58,178 bases of DNA, taken from the NCBI RefSeq assembly GCF_000235745.1, contig NZ_AGSX01000171.1, positions 1 to 58,178 of the forward strand. Direction: 5' to 3'. The notes below the pieces were generated by a model. That model saw nothing but the letters and a program-made list of their open reading frames with translations, made no database searches and had not been told where the DNA came from. The position numbers and the translations under genes are program-made. Each line of letters begins with the position of its first letter. The first letter of the stretch is position 1. This stretch comes from Stutzerimonas stutzeri SDM-LAC (GTDB taxonomy: Bacteria; Pseudomonadota; Gammaproteobacteria; Pseudomonadales; Pseudomonadaceae). Shown here in pieces: positions 1-7,800 of the stretch.

Positions 1-20
1 AGAGCAATCTTGTTCGGCAT
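1..20 (-). CDS. possible 5' end of a gene running off the left edge
   Basis: On the minus strand an ATG at 20 opens MPNKIA and continues off the window. A purine-rich AGAGGGAAA stretch sits a few bases upstream and could be its ribosome binding site. Only six to seven codons are visible, so no product can be named and the start itself is tentative. Confidence 0.25.
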
Positions 21-251
21 CCCGATTTCCCTCTCAAGGGCATGGGCAGAACCGATCTGCCATGCCTGTTCACTCCAGAACGCGGCATGGGCTTCGGCGA
101 GATCCCTGCCAGGACGGCAGTCCGACAGCGCGCTTGCGAACTAATTCCCTATCGCCTACGGCAGGCCTGTTTCTGAGTGTAGAACCGCTCGGGCGGAGAG
201 TATGTGTCGAATACGGCATAATGCCGGCTTTAACCCGAAACGGAGCTCATC

Positions 252-704
252 ATGAAAGTGGCCATTCTTTCCGGCACGGTCTACGGTACTGCTGAAGACG
301 TCGCCCGCCATGCTGTCACGGTTCTCAAAGCGGCGGGCTTTGATGCCTGGCACGACCCGCGTGCGCAGCTCTCGCAGGTGCTGGACTTCGGGCCGCAAGC
401 CTTGTTGGTAGTGACCGCCACCACCGGGATGGGTGAATTACCGGACAGTTTTGTCCCGCTGTATTCGACAATCCGCGAACAGGTTCCGGCCTGGCAGGGC
501 TTGCCCGGCGGGGTGATCGCGCTCGGGGACGCCAGCTACGGCGATACCTTCTGCGGCGCGGGGGAGCTGGTTCGGGAGTTGTACGCCGAGCTGGGTGTAC
601 GTGAAGTACAGGAGATGCTGCGTCTCGACGCTAGCGAAACGGTTACGCCGGAAACTGACGCAGAGCCATGGCTTGATCGTTTTGCTACAGCCCTGCGCGG
701 CTGA
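252..704 (+). CDS. MioC-like flavodoxin
   Basis: A 150-residue single-domain flavodoxin, expected to bind FMN and carry electrons in the cytoplasm. The N-terminus MKVAILSGTVYGTAEDVA has the phosphate-binding loop after the first beta strand (residues 7-16). The TATTGMGELPD segment (about 56-66) and the LGDASYGDTFCGAG segment (about 94-107) fit the isoalloxazine-binding loops of MioC/short flavodoxins. The length matches that family. It is transcribed alone, convergent with acpH, with an A-rich leader and GGAG just before the start. The redox partner cannot be read from the sequence. The family is firm; equivalence to E. coli MioC (biotin synthesis support) is not. Confidence 0.85.
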   Translation: MKVAILSGTVYGTAEDVARHAVTVLKAAGFDAWHDPRAQLSQVLDFGPQALLVVTATTGMGELPDSFVPLYSTIREQVPAWQGLPGGVIALGDASYGDTFCGAGELVRELYAELGVREVQEMLRLDASETVTPETDAEPWLDRFATALRG

Positions 705-726
705 ACGGTCAGCCGGGCAACAAACT

Positions 727-1329
727 TCAGGGGCGCCGAACGGCGTCTGCCGGGCTGATGCTGCGGGCCTGGGCAAACGCATGCACTTGCGGGTAGAACT
801 CCCGGAAATCCTGCAACAGCGGCGTGTATAGCTGTTCGAGTTCAACGGCGCCGCCTGCCAGGCCTTCCGGACGAGACAGTCGACGGCTCATACCGGCCAC
901 GACCTGCTCCATCACGGCGAATTCCCGATAGCTGCCGAGCCAGTCATGGGCCGCCATGCGCGGCGCGATCAACGCCAGCTTGGCGGGCAGCTCGGCTTCC
1001 TCACGCAACACCCGATACACCCGCGCGGTGAAGTTCGGGAGGGGTTCGCTGGCGTAGTCGTGCCAGTGCGCGGCCAGGCAGTGATCAAAAAACAGGTCGA
1101 CCAATATGCCCGCATAGCGTCTGCGCTCGCGAGGAAAGCGTTGCTTGGCCTGGAGGACGACCGGATGGCTGTCGGTAAAAACATCGATCTGTCGATGCAG
1201 GCGAATGCCCGCTTCAATGTCGGCCGGCCAGCGGTCCTGCAGGGGGCCCTTGACGAAATCCCCGTAGAGGCTTCCGAGCAGCTGCCCGGGCCGTTCGCCG
1301 CCAAGATGCAGATGTGCAAGATAGTTCAT
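727..1329 (-). CDS. acpH: acyl carrier protein phosphodiesterase
   Basis: A 200-residue AcpH (YajB, DUF479) protein. The family removes the 4'-phosphopantetheine group from holo-ACP to give apo-ACP, in the cytoplasm, opposing holo-ACP synthase. The start MNYLAHLHL, the GDFVKG segment (about residues 24-29), the LHRQID motif (44-49) and the LVDLFFDH segment (about 76-83) are characteristic. The histidine/aspartate-rich core fits the HD-like metal-dependent fold. Length is close to the usual 193. It stands alone, convergent with the flavodoxin gene with only 22 bp between the two stops. Confidence 0.9.
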   Translation of the reverse strand: MNYLAHLHLGGERPGQLLGSLYGDFVKGPLQDRWPADIEAGIRLHRQIDVFTDSHPVVLQAKQRFPRERRRYAGILVDLFFDHCLAAHWHDYASEPLPNFTARVYRVLREEAELPAKLALIAPRMAAHDWLGSYREFAVMEQVVAGMSRRLSRPEGLAGGAVELEQLYTPLLQDFREFYPQVHAFAQARSISPADAVRRP

Positions 1330-1503
1330 GAGGCGAGTCTAGCAGCGCTTCCTTGCATTCAGCTTGCATGCTTGCGCAGCGCCTGATTGATATGGTTGGC
1401 GTTCGATCCATCACCGCTGCCCGCTCAGTCCGGGCAGAGATGACGCTTCGGCGGTCAGGTCGTTGCGATGACTGCTAACTTTTTCGTTTCCTGGAGCCTA
1501 TAG

Positions 1504-2406
1504 ATGTCTTGGCATGAGCTGCTTGGTCCGCTGCAACACCTGCCGCAATCCATGCCGCTGGAGAGTTGGTTCGCGACTCTGCAATCGCAGGGTGTGAACG
1601 ATTCTTTTGAGCTTGCGGTGTTAGGCGGGCGGCTGGCCGCCACCCCCGGCTTGGCATTTCTCGCCGGCTATCAGGCCGCCCTCCGAAGGCTGTGGCCTGA
1701 AGCTCCCACAGGCCTTGGCGCACTGTGCGCCACCGAGCGTCGTTTGCTGCGGCCGGCTGACATGCAGACCCGGCTGGATGGAGTACGGCTGACCGGCAGC
1801 AAGGATTTTGTCATTGCTGGCTCGGCTGCGGCGTGGTTGCTGGTGCCGGCGCGTGATGAGGCGCTCGGCGAGCGACCGCGGCTGAGTCTCTGCATGGTCC
1901 GCACGACCGATCCGGGCGTTATCGTCGAGGCGGCGTCGCCGTTGGCGCTGGTGCCGGATATTCCGCACGGCCGCTTACGGTTGGCGAGCGCGGCTTGTGA
2001 TCGCTTGGCTGGCGACGGTTGGGACGACTACGTCAAACCGTTCCGGACACTGGAAGACCTTCACGTACTCGCGGCACTGGCTAGTTGGCTTTACGGCGTC
2101 GGGTTGCAGTGTGGCTGGCCGCAACGGCTGCAGCTGCAGCTCTTGGGTGTGTTACCGGGCGCGGCTGAGATCTCGCGGCTGCCACCAGCGGACCCGGCGA
2201 CCCATTTATTGTTAGCTTCGCTGAGTCTGCAGTTCGAGTCGCTTGGTGAGGCGCTCGATGCCGCGCTGGCAACCGGCCCGCAGCTGTGGTCGGACCTCTG
2301 GCGGCGCGACCGCGGCGTGCTGCAGTTGGCTCGCCGTGCTCAAGCCAAGCGGTTGATGCAGGCAGCCGAGCTGTTTGGGCTGCCCCCCGAAAGCGATCAG
2401 GCATGA
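1504..2406 (+). CDS. divergent acyl-CoA dehydrogenase-like protein
   Basis: A 300-residue protein with acyl-CoA dehydrogenase flavour. ALCATERRLL and LDGVRLTGSKDFVIAGSAA (about residues 96-117) resemble the middle beta domain of that fold, where substrate and FAD are normally held. It is about 80 residues shorter than ordinary acyl-CoA dehydrogenases (about 380), and I see no clear catalytic glutamate region in the C-terminal half. It may therefore be a degenerate or repurposed member. A good start context precedes the ATG (TGGAGCC). It is followed after 200 bp by the phospholipase-D gene. Substrate and activity are unknown. Confidence 0.6.
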   Translation: MSWHELLGPLQHLPQSMPLESWFATLQSQGVNDSFELAVLGGRLAATPGLAFLAGYQAALRRLWPEAPTGLGALCATERRLLRPADMQTRLDGVRLTGSKDFVIAGSAAAWLLVPARDEALGERPRLSLCMVRTTDPGVIVEAASPLALVPDIPHGRLRLASAACDRLAGDGWDDYVKPFRTLEDLHVLAALASWLYGVGLQCGWPQRLQLQLLGVLPGAAEISRLPPADPATHLLLASLSLQFESLGEALDAALATGPQLWSDLWRRDRGVLQLARRAQAKRLMQAAELFGLPPESDQA

Positions 2407-2548
2407 TCAGCGAATTGCCAGCCGCCGGGAACTCCTCGCTGCGCTGCGGACCTATAACTGGCGTGCCGCGACAGCGCGGGTCGGTCTCCCCGGGCTTTAA
2501 GCAGCGCGGGTGATCGAAAAACCTGTGAATTACCCGACAAGGATTTCA

Positions 2549-2614
2549 ATGTCATTGAGCTGTGTCGCTACCTTGGTCCCTGGCGCGGTGCTCCTGCCGG
2601 GCGGCCGGTCATGA
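2549..2614 (+). CDS. possible 21-codon upstream ORF of the phospholipase-D gene
   Basis: ATG at 2549 is preceded by AAGGAT at good spacing and reads 21 codons to a TGA that overlaps the ATGATG start of the next gene at 2611. The downstream gene has no convincing ribosome binding site of its own, so translation of this short reading frame could deliver ribosomes to it. The peptide is hydrophobic and proline/glycine-rich and resembles nothing known to me. It could be chance. Confidence 0.3.
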   Translation: MSLSCVATLVPGAVLLPGGRS

Positions 2615-3774
2615 TGCTTGCCGGCGAGGTGTTCCCCTGGCGAGAGGACAATCGTTTCCAGCTACTGCTCGACGGGCCGCAGTTCTTTCCGCGCATATTG
2701 GCCCGTATCAATGGGGCCCAACAGCGAGTAGATGTCGAACTCTATCTCGTCGAGGATGGCGGCTGCGCCGATCGACTGATCGAGGCTCTGGTCGCGGCGG
2801 CTGATCGAGGTGTGCGGGTTCGCTGCCTGTTTGATGGCTTCGGCTGCCTCAAACTGGGGCAGAAGGCCCGGCAGCAGCTGAGCGACGCTGGGGTCGGTCT
2901 GCGCCAATACAATCCGCTGAAACTCCGATTGAAGTTTCGCAACCTGCACCGCGATCACCGCAAGCTGATTCTTATCGATGACGCGCATTGTTTTGTTGGC
3001 GGGACCGGCGCTACCGATGAATTCTGGAACCCCTCGAATGCGGATGAGCATTGGCACGAAGCGATGGTCGAAATCAGCGGCCCGCTCGTTGCCGACTGGC
3101 AGCGCCTGTTCGATGTGCAGTGGACGCTGTGCCTGAAAAAGAGAATCTGGCAACTGCCGCTACCGCAACGACTTCCAAGAGTCCCTGCCAATCCGATAAC
3201 CGATGATGGCATGGGCCGAGTGGCTTACTCGGCGGCGCGCCAACATCGGGACATTCTCCATAGCCTGCTGCGCAACCTGCAGCGCGCCGAACGCAGGATC
3301 TGGTTGGCGACCCCATATTTCCTGCCCACTGGCCGCGTTCGTCGGGAGTTGATGCGTGCGGCGAGACGCGGTGTCGATGTGAGGTTGCTGCTGACCAGCC
3401 GTAACACAGATCACCCCGCGGTCCGCTATGCCGGGCAGCGCTATTATCCAAGGCTGCTGCGAGCCGGCGTGCGTATCCACGAATATCAGCCACACTTTCT
3501 GCACCTGAAGATGGCGTTGGTCGACGACTGGGTCAGCGTCGGCTCGTGCAATTTCGATCATTGGAATCTGCGCTGGAATCTGGAAGCCAATCTTGAAGCG
3601 CTCGACCGGCAGTTCAGTGCATCTGTGGCGAGCAGCTTTGAGAATGATTTTTCGCGTAGCCTCGAAATTGATCTTCAGCGGTGGCATTCCCGTCCACTGA
3701 ACCAGCGCATCTACCAGCGCTTGTGGGGGGTGCTTGACCGGCTCGTGATTAACATTTTCAACCGAAGCGGCTGA
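2611..3774 (+). CDS. phospholipase D / cardiolipin synthase family protein (ClsB-like)
   Basis: A 387-residue protein with two HKD phosphodiesterase motifs. The first is H116-x-K118-x4-D123 in HRKLILID, followed by GGTGATDEFW. The second is H298-x-K300-x4-D305 in HLKMALVD, followed by GSCNFDHWNLRWN. Two such motifs form one active site in cardiolipin synthases, which transfer a phosphatidyl group through a phosphohistidine intermediate at the inner membrane. The length and the absence of N-terminal membrane helices resemble ClsB (YbhO) more than ClsA. The start is the first of two adjacent ATGs. The likely role is phospholipid headgroup transfer; the exact substrate is not determinable. Confidence 0.85.
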   Translation: MMLAGEVFPWREDNRFQLLLDGPQFFPRILARINGAQQRVDVELYLVEDGGCADRLIEALVAAADRGVRVRCLFDGFGCLKLGQKARQQLSDAGVGLRQYNPLKLRLKFRNLHRDHRKLILIDDAHCFVGGTGATDEFWNPSNADEHWHEAMVEISGPLVADWQRLFDVQWTLCLKKRIWQLPLPQRLPRVPANPITDDGMGRVAYSAARQHRDILHSLLRNLQRAERRIWLATPYFLPTGRVRRELMRAARRGVDVRLLLTSRNTDHPAVRYAGQRYYPRLLRAGVRIHEYQPHFLHLKMALVDDWVSVGSCNFDHWNLRWNLEANLEALDRQFSASVASSFENDFSRSLEIDLQRWHSRPLNQRIYQRLWGVLDRLVINIFNRSG

Positions 3775-3828
3775 CGGTACTGGCCGCGTTGTTTATAAAG
3801 TGTCCAAACTGAAAGGGAGAGCGTTCTG

Positions 3829-4410
3829 ATGGCTGCGAAGAAAATTCTGATGCTGGTCGGTGACTACGTCGAAGATTACGAAACCATGGTGCCGTTTCAG
3901 GCGTTGCAGATGGTAGGCCATACCGTGCATGCGGTCTGCCCGGACAAGAAGGCTGGCGACACCGTCCGTACCGCGATTCATGACTTCGAGGGCGATCAGA
4001 CCTACAGCGAGAAGCCCGGCCACAATTTTGCGCTGAACTTCGATTTCGCCGCGGTGCGGGCGGAAGATTACGACGCCCTGGTCGTGCCGGGAGGGCGTTC
4101 GCCTGAGTACCTGCGGCTCAATGAGCAGGTGATCAGCCTGGTCAAGGCCTTTGGTGAGGCGAAAAAGCCGATTGCTGCGGTCTGCCATGGCGCTCAGCTG
4201 CTGGCCGCTGCAGACGTGCTACAAGGGCGTGCGTGTAGTGCTTATCCCGCCTGCGCGCCGGAGGTTCGCCTGGCCGGTGGTGAGTTCGTCGATATTGGCG
4301 TTGATAAAGCGCACACCGAGGGCAATCTCGTGACGGCCCCGGCGTGGCCGGCTCACCCCGCCTGGCTGGCTGCATTTCTCGAACTGCTCGGTACCCGCAT
4401 CAGCCTGTAA
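3829..4410 (+). CDS. DJ-1/PfpI family protein
   Basis: A 193-residue DJ-1/PfpI fold protein. The nucleophile elbow [10 protein letters not shown] places Cys119 next to His120. The early glutamate in [11 protein letters not shown] (about residues 12-22) is the partner acid seen in this superfamily. [15 protein letters not shown] (81-95) is the conserved loop before it. Members are described as cysteine peptidases, glyoxalase III or deglycases; the exact reaction cannot be told here. A GGGAGA ribosome binding site precedes the start. The gene is monocistronic and followed by a strong terminator. Confidence 0.85.
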   Translation: MAAKKILMLVGDYVEDYETMVPFQALQMVGHTVHAVCPDKKAGDTVRTAIHDFEGDQTYSEKPGHNFALNFDFAAVRAEDYDALVVPGGRSPEYLRLNEQVISLVKAFGEAKKPIAAVCHGAQLLAAADVLQGRACSAYPACAPEVRLAGGEFVDIGVDKAHTEGNLVTAPAWPAHPAWLAAFLELLGTRISL

Positions 4411-4426
4411 GATGCCGCTCCGTTCG

Positions 4427-4454
4427 AAGGCCCGCTCCGGCGGGCCTTTTCTTT
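4427..4454 (+). terminator. rho-independent terminator of the DJ-1 family gene
   Basis: A GGCCCGC/GCGGGCC stem extended by AA/TT, with a four-base loop, is followed directly by TTTTCTTTT. It lies 17 bp after the DJ-1 family stop codon. Confidence 0.85.
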
Positions 4455-4494
4455 TCACTCCGCAGGCGCTGTCTGCTCAAGGTCTGAGGCCACC

Positions 4495-4719
4495 ATGACC
4501 CAACCCCGAGACCCGCTTCACGGCGTAACGCTGGAATCAATACTCGTCGAGCTGCAGGCTCACTATGGCTGGGAAGGGCTGGCGGAGCGGGTCGATATCC
4601 GCTGCTTCAAGAGCGATCCCAGTATCAAGTCAAGCCTGACGTTTCTGCGCAAGACGCCATGGGCGCGGGCGAAAGTAGAGGAATTGTTCGTTCGACAGCG
4701 CCGTCGGCAGGCGAGCTGA
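4495..4719 (+). CDS. VF530 family DNA-binding protein
   Basis: A 74-residue protein of the VF530 (DUF2132) family, small helical proteins annotated as DNA-binding from a solved structure. Hallmarks are [11 protein letters not shown] near residues 7-17, [11 protein letters not shown] (23-33), the C-F-K-S-x-P-S-I-K-S-S-L stretch (about 37-48) and FLRKTPWAR at 50-58. Length is typical. It is monocistronic, preceded by the DJ-1 terminator. The biological role and any target sequence are unknown. Confidence 0.85.
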   Translation: MTQPRDPLHGVTLESILVELQAHYGWEGLAERVDIRCFKSDPSIKSSLTFLRKTPWARAKVEELFVRQRRRQAS

Positions 4720-4745
4720 TCGTCCTGCATCTGATGGCTGCAGAA

Positions 4746-4777
4746 ACGAAAAAGCCCGGCTGATAGCAGCCGGGCTT
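4746..4777 (-). terminator. terminator of the fumarase gene
   Basis: An 11-bp perfect stem AAGCCCGGCTG/CAGCCGGGCTT with a four-base loop lies 19 bp beyond the fumarase stop. On the minus strand it is followed by a T-rich run (TTTTTCG). On the plus strand the T tail is weak, so it mainly serves the fumarase gene, though it may also help end the VF530 transcript. Confidence 0.85.
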
Positions 4778-4795
4778 CATGGGTGAGGCGGTTAC

Positions 4796-6319
4796 TTACT
4801 GCACTTCTACCGCCAGGCTGTCGGCGATCTTCTGCTGCCAGATCGCAGGTCCCGTGATGTGCACCGACTCGCCGTTGGTGTCGACCGCGACGGTGACGGG
4901 CATGTCCTTCACTTCAAACTCGTAGATGGCTTCCATACCCAGTTCGGCGAAGGCCAGCACCTTGGACTTCTTGATCGCCTGGGCGACCAGGTAGGCGGCG
5001 CCGCCGACAGCCATCAGGTAGACGGCCTTGTTGTCCTTGATCGCGTCGATGGCGATTGGGCCGCGCTCGGACTTGCCGATCATGCCCAGCAGGCCGGTGC
5101 TTTCCAGGATCTGACGGGTGAACTTGTCCATGCGGGTAGCGGTGGTCGGACCGGCTGGGCCCACTACTTCATCACCGACCGGATCGACCGGGCCGACGTA
5201 ATAGATGAAGCGTCCCTTGAGGTCCACCGGCAGCTCTTCGCCCTTGTTCAGCATGTCGACCATGCGCTTGTGCGCGGCGTCGCGGCCAGTGAGCATCTTG
5301 CCGTTGAGCAGGACGGTTTCGCCCGGCTTCCAGCTCTGCACATCTTCCGGGGTGAGGGTGTCGAGGTTGACACGACGCGCGCTCGGACCGGCTTCCCAGA
5401 CGATTTCCGGGTAGGCATCCAGCGGCGGCGGGGTGAGTTCGGCAGGGCCGGAGCCGTCCAGCACGAAGTGCGCGTGGCGGGTGGCGGCGCAGTTGGGGAT
5501 CATGCACACCGGCAAGGATGCGGCATGGGTCGGGTAATCCATGATCTTCACGTCGAGTACGGTAGTCAGGCCGCCCAGGCCCTGGGCGCCGATACCCAGC
5601 TGATTGACCTTCTCGAACAGCTCCAGGCGCAGCTCCTCGATGCGGTTCTGTGGGCCGCGGGCCTTCAGCTCATGGATGTCGATGGATTCCATCAGAACTT
5701 CCTTGGCCATCACCGCGGCTTTCTCTGCGGTGCCGCCGATACCAATGCCGAGCATGCCCGGCGGGCACCAGCCAGCGCCCATGGTCGGAACGGTCTTGAG
5801 CACCCAGTCGACGATCGAGTCGGACGGGTTGAGCATGGCCATTTTCGACTTGTTCTCCGAACCGCCGCCCTTGGCTGCGACGTCCACTTCGACCTTGTCG
5901 CCGGGAACGATGGAGTAGTGGATCACAGCTGGAGTGTTGTCCTTGGTGTTCTTGCGGGAACCAGCCGGGTCGGCCAGGATCGAAGCCCGCAGGACGTTCT
6001 CTGGCAGGTTGTAGGCGCGACGCACGCCCTCGTTGATCATGTCGTCCAGACTCATGGTGGCGCCATCCCAGCGCACGTCCATGCCCACGCGCACGAATAC
6101 AGTGACGATGCCGGTGTCCTGGCAGATCGGCCGATGGCCGGTTGCGCACATCCGCGAGTTGATCAGGATTTGCGCCATGGAATCGCGCGCTGCCGGCGAC
6201 TCTTCGCGCAGGTAGGCCTCGTGCATCGCCTGGATGAAGTCGACGGGGTGGTAATAGGAGATGAACTGCAAAGCGTCGGCAACGCTTTGTATCAGGTCGT
6301 CTTGCTTGATCACGGTCAT
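4796..6319 (-). CDS. fumA: class I (iron-sulfur) fumarate hydratase
   Basis: A 507-residue 4Fe-4S class I fumarase, which interconverts fumarate and malate in the TCA cycle. Likely cluster ligands are Cys66 (RPICQDTG), Cys186 (GWCPPG) and Cys278 (NCAATRH). The C-terminal part carries the swivelling beta domain (YYVGPVDP, GAAYLVAQAI). I use the start at MTVIKQDD (6319) rather than the longer frame to 6376: an AGAGGA site sits about 10 bases upstream and the known Pseudomonas protein begins there. It is flanked by a diguanylate cyclase on the other strand. The promoter region contains a palindrome over a -10-like TATACT. Confidence 0.95.
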   Translation of the reverse strand: MTVIKQDDLIQSVADALQFISYYHPVDFIQAMHEAYLREESPAARDSMAQILINSRMCATGHRPICQDTGIVTVFVRVGMDVRWDGATMSLDDMINEGVRRAYNLPENVLRASILADPAGSRKNTKDNTPAVIHYSIVPGDKVEVDVAAKGGGSENKSKMAMLNPSDSIVDWVLKTVPTMGAGWCPPGMLGIGIGGTAEKAAVMAKEVLMESIDIHELKARGPQNRIEELRLELFEKVNQLGIGAQGLGGLTTVLDVKIMDYPTHAASLPVCMIPNCAATRHAHFVLDGSGPAELTPPPLDAYPEIVWEAGPSARRVNLDTLTPEDVQSWKPGETVLLNGKMLTGRDAAHKRMVDMLNKGEELPVDLKGRFIYYVGPVDPVGDEVVGPAGPTTATRMDKFTRQILESTGLLGMIGKSERGPIAIDAIKDNKAVYLMAVGGAAYLVAQAIKKSKVLAFAELGMEAIYEFEVKDMPVTVAVDTNGESVHITGPAIWQQKIADSLAVEVQ

Positions 6320-6669
6320 GCAGCGCGTCCTCTTGGCGGGGCGGAGACAAGGCGTGTCGAGAGATTCAGCCGACACACTCAGGTAAAAAGGCGCGGCAGT
6401 ATAACCTGCCGTAGAGAGAGGAACACAGACGGACCAAAGGTGAAGGGATGCACAGCGGAAACTGGCATGACGCTAGCGACAACATGGCGTTGCGTGACGG
6501 ACCGAGACGTAGGCACATCGACGCGAGCGCGATGGAGTGGGTCGAACACGATCGTCCGGCTGCAACTGTGCCTGACCAGGTGTTCTCAATCTGCGGTTAT
6601 AACTGTGTATAGGTTTTTCACAAGGGCCGGCGTAAAGTATGACGAATTGCCACTATGGGAAAGGATTCC
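6320..6669. other. intergenic region between divergent fumA and the diguanylate cyclase gene
   Basis: About 350 bp without a credible gene. It must hold both divergent promoters. On the minus strand TATACT (6403-6398) is a plausible -10 for fumA and lies inside the inverted repeat CGGCAG-N6-CTGCCG (6394-6411). On the plus strand the AT-rich segment near 6595-6615 could hold the promoter of the cyclase gene. No riboswitch or sRNA was recognised. Confidence 0.5.
6394..6411. promoter_or_regulatory. palindrome over the likely fumA -10 box
   Basis: CGGCAG and CTGCCG are perfect inverted half-sites separated by six bases. The spacer plus one flanking base pair make up the TATACT-like -10 read on the minus strand, about 80 bp before the fumA start. 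This is the geometry of a repressor operator. No regulator is identified. Confidence 0.4.
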
Positions 6670-7800
6670 ATGCGTGCTAGTCGTGACCAGAGCGAACAGC
6701 GAGCTCTGCAGTTGTTGGTGACCAAGCGCTTCGGCATGGCCGCTGCGACTTACGGTCTTGCGTTGTTGCTCACATGGATTACCGTGGCTGCCGGCTTCTA
6801 TCAGGCGCCGATCGAGACTGCCATCGCGGGATCGGTGATGATCGCGGCCAGCCAGTTGACCTTTTTCTGGGTCTTCTATCGCGGTCATAACCTGCGCTTT
6901 CGAGACCCCAGCCTGACCGAGCCACAAGTGCTGGTTGCCCTGGTCTGGCTGACCTTCTTTTTGTTCAATCTCGGCGATAACCGCGGATCGTTGCTGGTGC
7001 TGTACGTACTGGTGCTGATGTTTGCGGTGTTTCTGCCACCGAAAATTTTCCTTCGTTACGCCGTGTTGGCGCTGTGCAGCTTTGTCGTCATGGTTTTATT
7101 CGACGCGCAGATGGGCCACCTGAACGAGCCACAGACGGCTCTGCTGCAGACGGGTGTGCTGCTGGTGACCCTGGTCTGGATGTGCTTGTTCGTCGGTTAT
7201 GTCTACAGGTTGCGTCAACGTATGCGTCAGCGCCGGTTTGCGCTACAGGCGCATCAGGAAACACTGCGCGGCATGATGCGGCAGCTGGAAGACCTGGCCT
7301 CGACCGATGAGCTGACCGGCCTCTACAACCGCCGGCATTTCCTGCGTAAGGCGGAGGCCGAGCTGAGCCGGCTGCGGGCAGGACATCAGTCCGGCCTGGC
7401 CCTGATCGATCTCGACTATTTCAAACGGATCAATGATCTGCACGGGCATGCGGTGGGCGATCGGGTCTTGCAAACCTTTGCCTCGGTGGCGCGCTCCTGT
7501 CTGCGAGACGGCGACATACTGGCCCGCTACGGGGGCGAAGAGTTCGTTTTGTTGCTGCCAAACACCGATGCCGAGCAATTTGGCGCCTGTTGCGAGCGCT
7601 TGCGCGAGGCCTTCGCCAATGCCCAGCCGCCGGAGGGGAATATGCAAGCCGGGCATTTGAGCCTTTCAGTCGGCATGACCCTACTCCGTGAAGGCGACGA
7701 TCTGGACGAGTCCCTGCAGCGCGCCGACGACGCGCTGTACCGGGCCAAGGACAACGGTCGGAATCGGTGCGAGATCAGCTGGGCGACGGTAGATGCCTGA
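6670..7800 (+). CDS. membrane-bound diguanylate cyclase (GGDEF), SadC-position
   Basis: A 376-residue protein with several hydrophobic segments between about residues 22 and 178 (probably five or six membrane helices), a short linker, then a GGDEF domain (about 208-370). The active-site loop is GGEEF at 288-292, and the inhibitory-site motif R279-D-G-D282 stands exactly five residues before it. It should make c-di-GMP and be subject to product inhibition. I chose ATG 6670 because GGAAAGGA lies just before it; ATG 6655 has none. In P. aeruginosa the same place, between fumarase and the ferredoxin reductase, is held by SadC, but this protein is shorter, so orthology is inferred from position only. 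Confidence 0.85.
   Translation: MRASRDQSEQRALQLLVTKRFGMAAATYGLALLLTWITVAAGFYQAPIETAIAGSVMIAASQLTFFWVFYRGHNLRFRDPSLTEPQVLVALVWLTFFLFNLGDNRGSLLVLYVLVLMFAVFLPPKIFLRYAVLALCSFVVMVLFDAQMGHLNEPQTALLQTGVLLVTLVWMCLFVGYVYRLRQRMRQRRFALQAHQETLRGMMRQLEDLASTDELTGLYNRRHFLRKAEAELSRLRAGHQSGLALIDLDYFKRINDLHGHAVGDRVLQTFASVARSCLRDGDILARYGGEEFVLLLPNTDAEQFGACCERLREAFANAQPPEGNMQAGHLSLSVGMTLLREGDDLDESLQRADDALYRAKDNGRNRCEISWATVDA

Noticed and set aside
4859-6721. A 620-codon open frame on the plus strand across the fumarase gene
   Set aside because: It is antisense to a complete, highly conserved class I fumarase and is His/Val/Asp-rich as expected from the complement of GC-rich codons. No ribosome binding site or domain.
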